A stretch of 64,000 bases of DNA from CAVPCY01 sp963770765 (GCA_963770765.1 CAVYQS010000005.1:124001-188000), one strand, 5' to 3'. Positions 9,087 to 19,464 are shown, numbered from the stretch's first letter. A program made the numbers and translations. Notes: generated by a model from the letters alone, not told the origin.

Positions 9087-9919
9087 CTACGCCTCAGGCG
9101 GGACGAACAGGATCGAGCAGCGGGCATGGAAGGCGACACTGTGTGCGACGCTGCCCCACACAGCTCGGTGCATGATGCCGTGCGAGCACGGACTCAAGAC
9201 GATCGTGGTCGCGCCCCACTCGGCCGCAGTCTCCACGATAGTGGCCGCAGGATCGCCGAGAAGGACAGCCGCCTCTGCCTCTGCGGGCCCTGCCGGCGCA
9301 GCCTGCACGAGAGCTTCGAGTCGCGTTCGGGCCTCGTCGAGCTCGACAGCCTCGCGAACAACGTGCACGATCCGCGTCGTCCCGACGCCGGGAAGGCCAT
9401 CGATCGCCGAGAACAGGGGGCGCGGGTCATGGCGACGTCCACGGCGATCATGGTGCGCTCGAAGGGGCTGCCGGAGGCCAGTCGGCGGCACGTGCCTCCG
9501 TCGCTGTCCTCGAGATCCACGCGCTCGACGAGCACCGGCACCGTGCCTTGCGACGCAACCCTCTCTGCGACGCTGCCGAACACACGCCCGGTTCTCGCGC
9601 CCTTGCCGAGATTGGTCATGACGACGAGGTCGACCTTCTCCTCGGTCGCGACACGGCGGATCGTCTGTGCCGAATCACCCTGCTCGACTCGGATCGCGGA
9701 GACTCGCAGCCCGCAGCCCGCCAACCGCTCAGACTCCTCCTGCAGGCGTTCCTTCGCGAACTCCATGATGCCGGGCACCGCGCCGCCCGCGGTGTAGAGA
9801 TCGAGGTCCACCACGTGCAGGAGCGTGACATCACCGCCCGCGTCCCCGGCGAACGCCCGGAGCGCGTCGAGGGAGAGCAGGCTGGCCTCGGACAGATCGA
9901 CTGCAGCGAGGAACTTCAT
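9087..9919 (-). pseudogene. Tandem universal stress protein, frame broken once
   Basis: Two UspA domains are encoded, but in different frames. The first (MKFLAAVDLSEASLL through VLVERVDLEDS) includes the GxG-type region TNLGKGARTGRVFGSVAERV. The second (LFSAIDGLPGVGTTRIVHVV through CSILFVPPEA) resumes after a break at the G run 9416-9420. Adding one base there restores AMTRAPLFSAIDG and one continuous protein of about 277 residues. The ATG at 9919 follows a GAGGGGG site; a GTG at 9925 would overlap the ACR3 stop. It lies directly after the ACR3 gene, so it is probably co-expressed on arsenite stress. Either an assembly error or a real lesion is possible. Confidence 0.8.
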
Positions 9920-9921
9920 GG

Positions 9922-11028
9922 TCACTGTGCCCCCTCAGGCTGGAGCGTCTTCTGCTCGGCTCGAAGCGAGTAGCGTTCGCGCGTGGTGTTCGCGATCTTC
10001 ACGAGTGTCAGCATGACCGGCACCTCTACGAGTACCCCCACGACGGTGGCGAGCGTGGCGCCCGACGTGAGCCCGAACAGCGATATCGCCACGGCGACCG
10101 CAAGCTCGAAGAAGTTCGATGCGCCGACAAAACCGGCCGGAGCGCCGATGGTATGCGGCAGCCGCCAGCGCCACGACCATCCGTAGGCGATCGCGAAGAT
10201 GAGGAACGTCTGGATGATGAGCGGGACGGCGATCAGTGCGATGTGCAGCGGGTTCGAGACGATGACCTGTCCTTGGAAGATGAAGATGATGACGAGAGTC
10301 GCGAGCAGAGCCGAGATGGTGACCGGAGCCAACGCCGGCAGGAACGTCTGCTCGAACCACGCAAGGCCCTTGTGCTTGATGAGCTGGACTCGAGAGATCC
10401 AGCCTGCGACAAGCGGCACGACCACGAAGAGCACCACCGACAGGATCACGGTGTCGTAGGGAACCACGATGTCGGAGAGTCCGAGCAGGAACATCACGAT
10501 CGGCGCGTAGGCGAACAGGATGATGAGATCGTTGACGGCCACCTGGACGAGTGTGTAGGCAGGGTCGCCGTCGGCCAGATAGGACCAGACGAACACCATG
10601 GCGGTGCACGGCGCGGCGCCGAGCAGGACCGCTCCCGCCAGGTACTCCTGCGCCAGATCGACCGGGATCCACTTCGCGAAGACCACGTAGAGGAAGAACC
10701 ATGCGATGGCGTACATCGTGAAGGGCTTGATGATCCAGTTGGTGACGGTGGTGACGATCAGGCCCTGCTTCTTCTCACCGACACGCTTGAGGGACGCGAA
10801 GTCGATCTGGAGCATCATCGGGTAGATCATGAGCCAGATGAGCACGGCCACCGGCAGCGAGATCTCCGCGTAAGTGAACGTTGAGAGCCAGCCCGCCACG
10901 CCGGGCCACGCGTTCCCGATCAGGGTGCCCGCCACGATGCACAACGCCACCCACAGGGTCAGGTAGCGCTCGAAGAATCCGATACGTCTCTTCTCAACCG
11001 GCGCTGCCGGTGACGCTGCTTCGCTCAT
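9922..11028 (-). CDS. acr3: ACR3-family arsenite efflux transporter
   Basis: A 368-residue membrane protein with ten predicted helices that extrudes As(III) from the cytoplasm. Family landmarks are the conserved Cys in GAAPCTAMVFVWS (helix 4), the NDLIILFAYAPI segment, and the conserved Glu in NFFELAVAVAI near the C terminus. It is the second gene of an ArsR-ACR3-UspA unit. Its ATG at 11028 lies inside or at the end of the arsR frame. It is of the prokaryotic Acr3 type, not ArsB. Confidence in the family is high; antimonite transport is also possible. Confidence 0.93.
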   Translation of the reverse strand: MSEAASPAAPVEKRRIGFFERYLTLWVALCIVAGTLIGNAWPGVAGWLSTFTYAEISLPVAVLIWLMIYPMMLQIDFASLKRVGEKKQGLIVTTVTNWIIKPFTMYAIAWFFLYVVFAKWIPVDLAQEYLAGAVLLGAAPCTAMVFVWSYLADGDPAYTLVQVAVNDLIILFAYAPIVMFLLGLSDIVVPYDTVILSVVLFVVVPLVAGWISRVQLIKHKGLAWFEQTFLPALAPVTISALLATLVIIFIFQGQVIVSNPLHIALIAVPLIIQTFLIFAIAYGWSWRWRLPHTIGAPAGFVGASNFFELAVAVAISLFGLTSGATLATVVGVLVEVPVMLTLVKIANTTRERYSLRAEQKTLQPEGAQ

Positions 11029-11368
11029 TGACGGTGCTCCTCGCTCTTCTCGGACATCTCAGCATGCTCCTGATGCGGTGACGCAGCTCGCTGCGTGTGT
11101 CGTGATGTCTCCGACGCTGGCGCTGGAACGTCTCGAGCTCGGAGGCGATCAGGCAGTACGTCATCGCCGTTCCCACCGGCTTCGACCGCACCAACCCGGA
11201 CTCCTTGAGCACGCGCAGGTGTTCCGAGATCGTCGACTGTGCGAGCGGTAGCTCGGAGAACACCTCGTGACCTCGACATTCGGTCTGAGCGGCCAGGAGG
11301 CGCACGATTCGAATCCGTGCGGGATGAGCCAGCGCTTTGGCAACGAGAGCCATCCGTTCGTCGTCCAC
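10994..11368 (-). CDS. arsR: ArsR-family transcriptional repressor of the ACR3 operon
   Basis: The 124-residue winged-helix protein contains ALAHPARIRIVRLLA, then the HTH with AQSTISEHLRVLKESGLV. A Cys at TECRGHE near residue 31 could be a metalloid ligand, but the classical CVC pair is absent. The GTG at 11368 follows GGAGG closely. The C-terminal tail in this frame (SMLRCPRRARST) is Arg-rich and overruns the ACR3 start by 35 bp. An alternative frame gives a tail MSEKSEEHRQ that stops at 11025 with an ATGA overlap, so a one-base error may hide the true C terminus. It is probably autoregulated through the inverted repeat just upstream. Confidence 0.85.
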   Translation of the reverse strand: MDDERMALVAKALAHPARIRIVRLLAAQTECRGHEVFSELPLAQSTISEHLRVLKESGLVRSKPVGTAMTYCLIASELETFQRQRRRHHDTRSELRHRIRSMLRCPRRARSTVNERSSVTGSAG

Positions 11369-11381
11369 GGGTCCTCCAAGA

Positions 11382-11404
11382 ATCGTCTATCGACAATGAA
11401 CGAT
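11382..11404. promoter_or_regulatory. Candidate ArsR operator
   Basis: An imperfect palindrome with perfect ATCGT / ACGAT arms and further symmetric positions inside lies 13 bp upstream of the arsR GTG, in an AT-richer pocket. The position between the promoter region and the start fits autorepression by ArsR. This is inference; no -10/-35 pair was assigned with confidence. Confidence 0.4.
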
Positions 11405-11499
11405 AAAGCAATCAGACGACAGGGGCAAGGTGAATACGTCGCGGCGATGGCCCATCGAGTCCAGATGCTGCGGACCTCCTGTTCGCGGATCACTCGGCA

Positions 11500-12838
11500 C
11501 TAGTAGCGACCGCTCAGGTAGTTGATGTCGTAGGCGAAGGTCGGGTAGGACCACGTGATCGTGCGCAGTTCGTCGAGGGTGACGCCGGACCGTATCGCGA
11601 GTGCGAAGACGTTGATGATCTCGTCCGCCTCGACGCCGAGCAGGTGAGCCCCCATGACGGCGCGGGAATCTCGCGCGATGACCAGTCGTGCGCCGGCGGC
11701 CGAGTTACCCACCCTCGTCTGCGTGAACCAGTCGCTCATGTCGAACGATCTGACTTCGAATCGCTCATCCGCTTCAGCCGCCCGCGCGTCCATGCCCACT
11801 CGCGCCATCGGCGGATCGCTGAAGACCACGCTCGGCGTAACGGAGTCGTCGAAGGCGTATGGACTGCCGAGGATCCCGGCTGCCACGACCTGGCCTTGAG
11901 CGCCGGCCACCGGAGTGAGCGGCGCTCCGATTCCCGCCGCGTCGCCCGCAGACCAGACACGCGGGTTGCTCACGCTCCTGAGATGGGCGTCGACCGCGAC
12001 GCCACGTCGGTCGTACTCGATACCACCGGCGTCCAGGTCGAGATCGTCCACGTCCGGGGCGCGCCCGGCTGCATGGAACACCTGGTCGACCTCGAGCGCG
12101 CCCGTGGCCGAGACGACAGAGACCCGACCGCCCGCGAGTCGTTCCACGCGCTCGACAGGCGCGCCGGTCCGCACGTCGATCCCGAGCGAGCGGTAGCGCT
12201 CGACGAGCTGGTCGGCCAGGGTCGGGTCGAACCCCTCGAGCACCTGTGTGGATCGGTGAAGAATCGTGACCCGTGGCGCCGGCGAGTTGAGCGAGCCGGG
12301 CGAACTCGAAGGAGATGTAGCCCCCGCCGATGAATGCGATCTCCTCGGGCATGCTTTCGAGCGACAGGAAGTCAGAGCTCGTCAGTACGGCATCCTGGCC
12401 TTCGATGCCCAGATCGATCGGCCGTGAGCCGGTCGCGATCACGATCGCGGAGGCGCGGGCGATCGTGCCGTCGACGTCGACGGTGTCGGGCGAGATGAAC
12501 CGGGCCGTACCGCTCAGGGTGTCGATGCCCAGGCCGCTCATCCACGACAGGGTCGCGGCGGGAACCGAGTCGACGTACTCGTGCTTGCGCGCCATCAGCG
12601 CAGGCCAGTCGATGCGGCAGGAGCCGGCGATGCCCCGGCCGTCCAGCCCGTCGGTGCGCGAAACGGCCTCAACGGCCGCCAGCAGGACCTTCTTGGGCAG
12701 GCAGCCCCTCAGGGCACAGGTCCCCCCGAACGGCAGCCGGTCCACCACCGCCACGCTCTTGCCGGCCTTCGCGCACGCGGCGGCGACCGTCTGTCCGGCA
12801 GAACCGCTGCCGATGATCAAGATGTCGTACTCGCGCAT
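11500..12838 (-). pseudogene. Flavoprotein disulfide reductase (MerA/Gor-like), frame broken once
   Basis: Class I pyridine-nucleotide disulfide oxidoreductase encoded in two frames. The N part has the FAD motif [19 protein letters not shown] and the redox-active disulfide [13 protein letters not shown], then IAFIGGGYISFEFARLA. The C part has NPRVWSAGDAAG and a dimerisation domain ending SYPTFAYDINYLSGRY. Removing one C from the CCC at 12270-12272 joins them as LAGATVTILHRSTQVLEGFD, giving about 445 residues. The ATG at 12838 follows AGAGG by 8 bases. There is no N-terminal HMA domain and no C-terminal vicinal Cys pair, so mercuric reductase activity is not supported. It sits next to the arsenic genes. 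Confidence 0.82.
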
Positions 12839-13048
12839 GGGACACACCTCTCGACAGCTCGAACGCCCGCACGTTCCCGGCTGGATGGGCCTGCATCGGT
12901 ATCTACCCGTCGGCCCCGCCCTGAGGATGTCGAGCTCCGGCGGTGGCGTTCAACGACGCTTCGGTTCGCGAGATGCGGCTCCGGTTGCGCCGATGGGTAT
13001 CTCAATGCAGGTCACTTGCCCCAACCATCACCGAGGGAAGGACTCGCC

Positions 13049-13450
13049 ATGGCGCGTGAGCGGATCACAAAGACCGACGACGAGTGGCGTGCCGAACTCA
13101 CGCCCGAGCGGTTCAGGGTGCTGAGGCGCGCCGGCACCGAGCCCGCGTTCTCCGGCGCACTCACCGACACGTTCGAGCCGGGCATCTACCGCTGCGCGGG
13201 GTGCCACTCCACGCTCTTCTCGGCGGAGACCAAATTCCACTCGGGGTGCGGGTGGCCCAGCTTTTCGGCGCCGATCGAGAAGGATGCCGTGTCCGAGCAC
13301 CGCGACCGGAGCTTTGGGATGGAGCGAGTGGAGGTGCGCTGCGCGGTGTGCGAGGGGCACCTCGGCCACGTCTTCACCGACGGTCCGCCACCCACGGGAC
13401 TCCGCTACTGCATCAACTCCGTGTCGATCGAGTTCGAACCCGCGAAATAG
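13049..13450 (+). CDS. msrB: Peptide methionine (R)-S-oxide reductase
   Basis: A 133-residue MsrB that reduces methionine-R-sulfoxide in proteins. Zinc-site CxxC pairs are present (CAGCHSTLF and [12 protein letters not shown]). The catalytic region is [13 protein letters not shown], with the reactive Cys near residue 119. [10 protein letters not shown] is the family signature. The ATG at 13049 follows GAGGGAAGG. The frame is open far upstream, but that part overlaps the divergent flavoprotein gene and is non-coding. It belongs to the oxidative and metal-stress neighbourhood. Confidence 0.95.
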   Translation: MARERITKTDDEWRAELTPERFRVLRRAGTEPAFSGALTDTFEPGIYRCAGCHSTLFSAETKFHSGCGWPSFSAPIEKDAVSEHRDRSFGMERVEVRCAVCEGHLGHVFTDGPPPTGLRYCINSVSIEFEPAK

Positions 13451-13521
13451 GTGCGTAAGCTCGCCATATTCAGGCACGGTACTTGCATCGTCGAGGTCAT
13501 CTGAATCTCCGAGAGGAGCCC

Positions 13522-13896
13522 ATGTACCGCCTGTTGGACAACCGCAAGGCACTCATCGCAGTGGCGATCGCCGTGGCGTTCGTCGCCGTGGTGATTCCCA
13601 CGTGCCGGATGGTGGGTTGTTCCATGGACATGGGCTCGATGGGCGCCATGAGCATGATGAACATGGGCACAGGTCTCGGGATGTCATCCACGTGTGACGG
13701 CGAGTACATGACGACCTCGAGTCCCCTGGCGGTCGTGCCGCTGGGTGCGGAGTCGCTCGTCATGGCGCTTCTGGCGGCTGTCATGGCCGCCGTGGTGCTG
13801 TTCTCGCCTCAGGTGGTGTCGCGCCCGGTACTGATCGTGGACGCCGCTCCGCCACCGCCTCCCGAGGACCCACTCGGAGTGCGCTTCAGAGTCTGA
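13522..13896 (+). CDS. Small Met-rich membrane protein, copper-module associated
   Basis: The 124-residue protein has a membrane segment at about 9-30, then an extracytoplasmic Met/Cys-rich loop with CRMVGCSMDMGSMGAMSMM and MNMGTGLGMSSTC. A second membrane segment spans about 70-95, and a Pro-rich cytoplasmic tail follows. Methionine clusters like this commonly bind Cu(I), but I do not recognise a named family. The ATG at 13522 follows GAGAGGAG. It stands immediately before the cupredoxin/TauE and CopA genes, so a role in copper sensing or buffering at the membrane is inferred. Confidence 0.7.
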   Translation: MYRLLDNRKALIAVAIAVAFVAVVIPTCRMVGCSMDMGSMGAMSMMNMGTGLGMSSTCDGEYMTTSSPLAVVPLGAESLVMALLAAVMAAVVLFSPQVVSRPVLIVDAAPPPPPEDPLGVRFRV

Positions 13897-14010
13897 TCTC
13901 ACCCTCGTGTCCGCATGCACGGCGCACCACTGCGCCCTCGTGCGGGAATATGCCGTACGCAGTCGTGATCCATGGCTGCGCTCACCCGAGCATGCACGAG
14001 GAGTATCCAC

Positions 14011-15318
14011 TTGTACGCATTCATCGCATACATGTTCGCGCTGGGGCTTGGAACGAGCCTTCACTGCGTGTCCATGTGCGGCCCGCTCGTCTTGACCTAC
14101 GCGGTCAAGGGCGAGGAAGACGGGCCTTGGTATAGAAAGCTGACGCCCAACCTGGCCTATCAGGGCGCGAAGGTCCTGAGCTACATGCTCGTGGGCCTGC
14201 TCCTGGGCGCGGTCGGAGCGTTCTTCGACCTCAACGCGATACGCCCCTACGTCTACTACGTGGCCGGCGTGTTCATGATCGTTCTCGGTCTGGGTATGAC
14301 AGGCCGGTTCCCGTGGGCAGCACGGTTGACCCCCCGACCGCCGAAGTGGCTGATGAACGCGCTGCTCAAGCTGCGCCGCAAGTCCGTCGCGGACGCGAAG
14401 GAAGGGCACAGCACACTCGCCACGCCCATCACCTTCGGTCTGATGACCGGTCTGCTGCCCTGCGGTCCGCTGATGGCGGCGCAGATCGCCGCTGCCGCCA
14501 GTGGGAGCGCCTTCACCGGCGCGTTCGGTATGGCCGCGTTCGCCGCAGGTACGGCGCCTCTGATGATCGCGTTCGGTACCGCCGGCAGCCTCATCCCCCG
14601 CGTGTGGAAAGACCGCATGATGGTCGTCCTCGCGGTGGGCGTGATGATCTTCGGCCTGGTGTTCATCAACCGCGGCCTCGTGGCCACCGGTGCGCCCGTG
14701 ACGTTCATGACCGTCAGGACCGCGGTGCTTGGAACCGGCTCGACCGCCGCTGACTATCAGACCGGCGCGGATGGCGTGGTCGAGGTTCCGGTCGCGATCA
14801 TCAACACCGCATTCGTCCCGCAGGTCGTCGAGATCCCCGCCGACACACCGGTGCGCCTGGTGGTGGATCGCCAAGAGGACGTGGCCTGCTCTGATCAGAT
14901 CTACCTGCCCCAACTCAACATACTGCAAGACCTCGCGCCCAATGGCGTGACCACCGTCGACATCCCTGCGACCGAGGCAGGCGCCTACACGCTGACCTGC
15001 GGCATGAGCATGATGCAGGGCCAGCTGCTCGTCGGCGGCTCAGGCGGCGGTGGCTCGGGGAGTCCGATCCTGTGGCTCGCCGTCCTGACGGTCGCGGCGA
15101 CCGGAGGCGCGCTGTATCTGGCCCGCGTCCGTTCTCGCAGCGCGTCGGCCGTCGGCACAGACGCGCCGTCTGCCCGGAACACCAAGGGCTCCACCACAGC
15201 CGAGCAGCCCGATGCTGTTCGCATTCTCGGCTTCACTCCCGCCGAGGCGATCCTGATAGCAGCCGCCGTGGCCGCCGCGATCATCGCGGGACTGGCGCTC
15301 GGTGGGATGTTCTTCTAG
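14011..15318 (+). CDS. TauE/SafE-type membrane protein fused to a cupredoxin-like domain
   Basis: A 435-residue protein. The first about 230 residues form the six-helix sulfite-exporter/DsbD-like (UreH-type) core. LHCVSMCGPL near residue 20 and LLPCGPLMAAQIAAAA carry conserved Cys-Pro-like sites typical of copper- or thiol-handling members. The second part (about 265-350) is a cupredoxin-like beta domain with VACSDQIYLPQL and YTLTCGMSMM, plausible Cu ligands. A Gly/Ser linker and two C-terminal helices follow. The TTG start at 14011 is chosen because ACGAGGAG lies 7 bases upstream. Copper delivery or export is inferred from the fusion and its neighbours. Confidence 0.8.
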   Translation: MYAFIAYMFALGLGTSLHCVSMCGPLVLTYAVKGEEDGPWYRKLTPNLAYQGAKVLSYMLVGLLLGAVGAFFDLNAIRPYVYYVAGVFMIVLGLGMTGRFPWAARLTPRPPKWLMNALLKLRRKSVADAKEGHSTLATPITFGLMTGLLPCGPLMAAQIAAAASGSAFTGAFGMAAFAAGTAPLMIAFGTAGSLIPRVWKDRMMVVLAVGVMIFGLVFINRGLVATGAPVTFMTVRTAVLGTGSTAADYQTGADGVVEVPVAIINTAFVPQVVEIPADTPVRLVVDRQEDVACSDQIYLPQLNILQDLAPNGVTTVDIPATEAGAYTLTCGMSMMQGQLLVGGSGGGGSGSPILWLAVLTVAATGGALYLARVRSRSASAVGTDAPSARNTKGSTTAEQPDAVRILGFTPAEAILIAAAVAAAIIAGLALGGMFF

Positions 15319-15345
15319 ACCTCAAGAAAGAGGAGACTCGATACC

Positions 15346-15873
15346 ATGAACGACACGAACACTCATACGAACAGCCCCGTGCGCCTGATCGTGCTGGGCG
15401 TACTGCTGGTGGGCGCGTTCTTCGGCGCGTACCAGTTCGCCCAGGCGCGCAGCGGTGCCACCGCCGGTGCGGCGGTCGTTCCCGGCCAGACGCTTGCTGC
15501 CGGTGGCGGCTCTGCTGATGCGGGCGCCGCCGGCTGCGCATGCTGCGGCTCGACCGCTCCGACAGAGGGCGGCGTGACCGGCGATCCGGTCGAGGGCGTA
15601 GCCGAAGTCGCCGGCGACGTGCAGACCGTCTCGGTCGATCTGTCCCAGGGCTACTACCAGCCCAACGTGCTCAAGCTCACGGCGGGCGTTCCCGCGAAGA
15701 TCACGTTCGGGCAGAGCGCCGGCTGTACCGCTCAAGTCATGAGCAAGGAGCTCGGCTTCTTCGAGGACCTGACTGCGGGTCCCGTGACCGTTGACGTGCC
15801 TGCGCTCGAGGCCGGCGAGTACAGCTTCTCGTGCGGCATGGAGATGGTCTTCGGCAAGATCGTCGTGGAGTAG
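15346..15873 (+). CDS. Membrane-anchored cupredoxin-domain protein
   Basis: The 175-residue protein has an N-terminal signal anchor (about 13-33), then an Ala/Gly linker with a GCACCGS motif near residue 64, then a cupredoxin-like domain from about residue 90. [11 protein letters not shown] and [13 protein letters not shown] could provide Cys and Met ligands. The C-terminal ...GKIVVE ending is typical of the fold. The layout parallels the cupredoxin portion of the preceding gene, so the two may exchange copper on the outside of the membrane. The ATG at 15346 follows AAAGAGGAG. It is 27 bp after the preceding gene and 11 bp before copA. Confidence 0.8.
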   Translation: MNDTNTHTNSPVRLIVLGVLLVGAFFGAYQFAQARSGATAGAAVVPGQTLAAGGGSADAGAAGCACCGSTAPTEGGVTGDPVEGVAEVAGDVQTVSVDLSQGYYQPNVLKLTAGVPAKITFGQSAGCTAQVMSKELGFFEDLTAGPVTVDVPALEAGEYSFSCGMEMVFGKIVVE

Positions 15874-15884
15874 CGAGGACAATC

Positions 15885-18869
15885 ATGGCCACCCAGACAA
15901 CCTACCGAGCCCGCAAGCTCGCCGTGCAGGGAATGCACTGTGGAGCGTGTGAGAAGCTCGTGTCGATGAACGCCCGCAAGATCGAGGGCGTCGCAGATGT
16001 GGTCGCCGACGCCAAGGTCGGCGAGGTCACGTTCTACCTCGACCGCGAGGTCTCGCTCGACCCGCTGGTCGACGCGATCGTGGCTGCCGGATTCGCGCCG
16101 GGCGACCCGCTCGTGCTGGACGAGCGCATGGTCACGGCGCTTCCGGGCACTGCGCCGGTGCCCGCAGGGCACGACCACGACCCCGACGATGGCCACCACA
16201 TGCGCGAGGCCGCTGAGATCGCAGCGGCCGAGGCCTTGCCGGAACCCCCACCGGTTCCCGCGGGCGACGAGCTGTCCGACGCCAGCTTCGCGGTCGGCGG
16301 GATGACCTGCGCATCGTGCGTAGCGGTCATCGAGAAGACGCTCGCCAAGACGCCCGGGGTGACCTCTGGCGTGGTGAACCTCGCCACCGAGCGACTCGCT
16401 GCCACCTACGACCCCGCGATCATCACCGACGACAAGATCGTCGAGATCGTGACGAAGCTCGGCTACACGGCGACACCTCTGGCCGCTGCGGCACCCGCCG
16501 CGCAGGCCGGTAAGGTCTCTCTGACGCTGACCGGGATGCACTGCGCAAGCTGCTCGGCCCTGATCGAGAAGGCGCTGGCCAAGCTCGACGGCGTGCACTC
16601 CGCGTCGGTCAACCTCGCGATGGAGACGGCCAGCGTCGAGTTCGATCCGTCGGTCGTGAGTGTGGACGACATCATCAAGACCGTGAAAGACGTGGGCTAC
16701 GGAGCCGCCGTCAAGGTCGAGGCGGTGCTCGGCGCCTCGAGTGGCGCCGACGCTCAGGCCGAGGCCCAGGCGGCAGCCTATGCCGCCGAGAAGCGGATGT
16801 TCACCTTCTCGCTGGCCGTCTCGGTCCCGCTGTTCCTCATCGCGATGGTCCCTCCGTTCATGGAACAGGTCCCGCTGGCGATCGCCACGTGGCTCGCCAA
16901 CACCGTGGGCGGCGCGTGGGACCCGATGATCGTGGCCAAGTACGTCATGTTCCTGCTGGCCGCACCGGTGCAGTTCGTCGCCGGAGCGCGCTTCTACAAG
17001 GGCGCGTGGGGCGCTGCCAAGCAGCGGACCGGCAACATGGACACGTTGATCGCCATCGGCACCTCCGCGGCCTTCTTCTACAGCGTTGCGGCCACGTTCG
17101 TGCCGTCACTGCTGATGGAGCCGGTCTTCTACGAGACGAGCGCCCTGCTGATCACCTTCGTGTTGCTGGGCAAGCTGCTCGAGGCCAACGCCAAGGGCCG
17201 CACCAGTGACGCCATCAAGAAGCTGATGGGTCTCGCAGCCAAGACCGCACGCGTCGTGCGCGGCGGCGAGGAGATCGACATCCCCGTCGAGCAGGTCGTC
17301 GTTGGCGACCTCGTGGTCGTCCGTCCCGGTGAGAAGGTGCCGGTCGACGGTGTGGTCGCCGACGGCTCCTCGGCCGTCGACGAGTCGATGCTCACCGGCG
17401 AGTCGATCCCGGTTGAGAAGAACACCGGCGACACCGTGATCGGCGCCACGATCAACAAGCTGGGCAGCTTCCGGTTCCGCGCGACCAAGGTGGGCGCCGA
17501 CACCGCGTTGGCACAGATCGTCCGCCTGGTCGAAGAGGCCCAGGGCTCCAAGGCCCCGGTCCAGCGCTTCGCAGACCGCATCAGCTCGGTGTTCGTGCCG
17601 TTCGTTCTCGCAGCGTCGCTGCTCACGTTCCTGTTCTGGGGCTTCGCAGGTCCGGCCATCTTCGGCCCGACCCCCGACCCCATGGCAGCCGGCATCATTC
17701 TCGAGCCGATTCTGATGTCGGCCTCGACGAACGGCTGGTGGATAGCCGCGCTGCTCGCCGGCATCGCCGTCGTCGTCATCGCGTGCCCGTGCGCGCTCGG
17801 GCTGGCTACGCCGACCGCGATCATGGTGGGCACCGGCAAGGGTGCGAGCCATGGCATCCTGATCAAGAGCGGCGATGCGCTTGAGAGCGCGTACAAGATA
17901 TCCGCGATCGTGTTCGACAAGACCGGCACGCTCACGCACGGTAAACCAGAGGTCACCGACATCGAGCTCGCGCAGGGTCACGACGCCACGCGCGTCTTCA
18001 CCTTGGCCGCGGCGCTGGAGCGCAACTCCGAGCACCCTCTGGCCGAGGCCGTGGTCGCTCGCGCGAAGGCCGACGGCATCGAGCTTCCTGAGGTCGAAGG
18101 TTTCTCGGCGATCCCGGGTCACGGCGTGGAAGGCGTGGTCATGGGCAAGCGGATCGCCTTTGGCAACCGCAAGCTCATGGCCCGCGAGGGTATCGACATC
18201 ACGGCGTTCGAGTCGCGGATCTGCGCGCTCGAGGACCAGGGCAAGACCGTCATGCTCGTAGGCGTCGAAGGCTCGAAGCTCGCCGGCATGATCGCCGTCG
18301 CAGACACCCTGAAGCCCAACTCGGCCGAAGCGGTCGTGGCACTGGGCACGATGGGCGTCGAGACGTTCATGATCACCGGCGACAACCGTCGGACCGCACA
18401 AGCGATCGGCTCGGAGGCAGGCATCGACGACGCACACGTGCTCGCCGAGGTACTGCCGGAGAACAAGGCCGTCGAGGTCTCGAACCTGCAGGCCGCCGGC
18501 AAGGTCACCGCGATGGTGGGCGACGGCATCAACGACACGCCGGCGCTCGCTCAGGCCGACGTGGGCATCGCGATGGGCGCAGGCACCGACGTGGCCATGG
18601 AGACCGGCGGCATCGTGCTGATCAAGAACGATCTGCGCGACGTCGTGACCGCGATCCAGCTGTCTCGGGCGACCATGCGCAAGATCCGTCAGAACTTCGT
18701 GTGGGCGCTCGGCTACAACACGATCCTGATCCCGGTCGCCGCGGTGGGACTGCTTTCGCAGATCCCGTGGGTGGCCGGAGCGGCGATGGCGTTCTCAAGC
18801 GTGAGCGTCGTGACGAGCTCGCTGCTGCTCAGGCGCTTCAAGCCCTCTTTCCCCGGCGCGAAGGCGTAG
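15885..18869 (+). CDS. copA: Cu(+)-exporting P1B-type ATPase with three HMA domains
   Basis: A 994-residue copper pump. Three N-terminal heavy-metal-associated domains carry GMHCGAC (about 16-22), GMTCASC (about 139-145) and GMHCASC (about 216-222). A His-rich linker ([11 protein letters not shown]) lies between the first two. Eight membrane helices follow, including the CPC motif ([11 protein letters not shown], near residue 634). The P domain has [10 protein letters not shown] (near residue 678), the nucleotide site ERNSEHPLA carries the HP motif, and [11 protein letters not shown] is the hinge. The ATG at 15885 is chosen because similarity starts there, with GCGAGGAC before it. Length and CPC support Cu(I)/Ag(I) specificity. 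It is the centre of the copper module. Confidence 0.95.
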   Translation: MATQTTYRARKLAVQGMHCGACEKLVSMNARKIEGVADVVADAKVGEVTFYLDREVSLDPLVDAIVAAGFAPGDPLVLDERMVTALPGTAPVPAGHDHDPDDGHHMREAAEIAAAEALPEPPPVPAGDELSDASFAVGGMTCASCVAVIEKTLAKTPGVTSGVVNLATERLAATYDPAIITDDKIVEIVTKLGYTATPLAAAAPAAQAGKVSLTLTGMHCASCSALIEKALAKLDGVHSASVNLAMETASVEFDPSVVSVDDIIKTVKDVGYGAAVKVEAVLGASSGADAQAEAQAAAYAAEKRMFTFSLAVSVPLFLIAMVPPFMEQVPLAIATWLANTVGGAWDPMIVAKYVMFLLAAPVQFVAGARFYKGAWGAAKQRTGNMDTLIAIGTSAAFFYSVAATFVPSLLMEPVFYETSALLITFVLLGKLLEANAKGRTSDAIKKLMGLAAKTARVVRGGEEIDIPVEQVVVGDLVVVRPGEKVPVDGVVADGSSAVDESMLTGESIPVEKNTGDTVIGATINKLGSFRFRATKVGADTALAQIVRLVEEAQGSKAPVQRFADRISSVFVPFVLAASLLTFLFWGFAGPAIFGPTPDPMAAGIILEPILMSASTNGWWIAALLAGIAVVVIACPCALGLATPTAIMVGTGKGASHGILIKSGDALESAYKISAIVFDKTGTLTHGKPEVTDIELAQGHDATRVFTLAAALERNSEHPLAEAVVARAKADGIELPEVEGFSAIPGHGVEGVVMGKRIAFGNRKLMAREGIDITAFESRICALEDQGKTVMLVGVEGSKLAGMIAVADTLKPNSAEAVVALGTMGVETFMITGDNRRTAQAIGSEAGIDDAHVLAEVLPENKAVEVSNLQAAGKVTAMVGDGINDTPALAQADVGIAMGAGTDVAMETGGIVLIKNDLRDVVTAIQLSRATMRKIRQNFVWALGYNTILIPVAAVGLLSQIPWVAGAAMAFSSVSVVTSSLLLRRFKPSFPGAKA

Positions 18870-18897
18870 GGACACGATCACTTCGAAAGGAACCACC

Positions 18898-19464
18898 GTG
18901 AACAGAGTGAGAATCGCGGCGATCGCCGCTTTGGTCGTCGGAGCGCTTGCGCTCACCGGTTGCAGCACCGTCGAGTCGCTCGAGGGCGACATGGAGGTGT
19001 GGGGCTACGTCGCCGCCGCCGATAAGGCCCAGCTCGAGATCGCCGAGGACCAGAACGGTGCCGATGTGCTCACGGTCGACCGCGTGCTCGCACCCGGCGA
19101 CGCGTGGATCGTGGTGCACGCCGACGACAACGGCAAGCCGGGCATGCGCGTGGGTCTGGAGCGCGTGAAGAAGGGCGAGTCCACCAACGTGAAGGTCGCG
19201 TTCGACGAGCTCACCACGCCCAAGGTCATCGTGGCCCTTCACGCCGACAAGGGCGAGTCCGGCGAGTTCGACTTCGACATGATGAATCCCACGATGAGCC
19301 CCGACCGCCCGTACTTCGTCGACCGGGAAGAACTGGCCCGCATGGTGCTCGTGCGTGACTTCGGCGTGAAGGTGGGCGAAGGCGCCATGATGAACAAGAT
19401 CAACAGCCCTGACCAGCCGTTCTTCGTGGATGGCGAGGAGGTCGCCGCGGCGATCAGCCGCTAG
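18898..19464 (+). CDS. Lipoprotein with DUF7282-like domain
   Basis: The 188-residue protein has a lipobox LALTGC with Cys at about residue 22, so it is predicted to be lipid-anchored on the outer face. The mature part resembles the DUF7282 beta domain (AAADKAQLEIAEDQ, WIVVHADDNGKPG, VIVALHADKGESGEFDFD). It ends with two similar segments, SPDRPYFVDREELAR and SPDQPFFVDGEEVAA. It follows copA by 28 bp, and the GTG start has an AAAGGAA site. Function is unknown; an extracytoplasmic partner of the copper module is inferred from position. Confidence 0.75.
   Translation: MNRVRIAAIAALVVGALALTGCSTVESLEGDMEVWGYVAAADKAQLEIAEDQNGADVLTVDRVLAPGDAWIVVHADDNGKPGMRVGLERVKKGESTNVKVAFDELTTPKVIVALHADKGESGEFDFDMMNPTMSPDRPYFVDREELARMVLVRDFGVKVGEGAMMNKINSPDQPFFVDGEEVAAAISR

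Noticed and set aside
11500..12838. Mercuric reductase (MerA), which would pair with hgcAB
   Set aside because: No N-terminal HMA domain and no C-terminal vicinal Cys pair; only the generic disulfide-reductase CxxxxC site is present.
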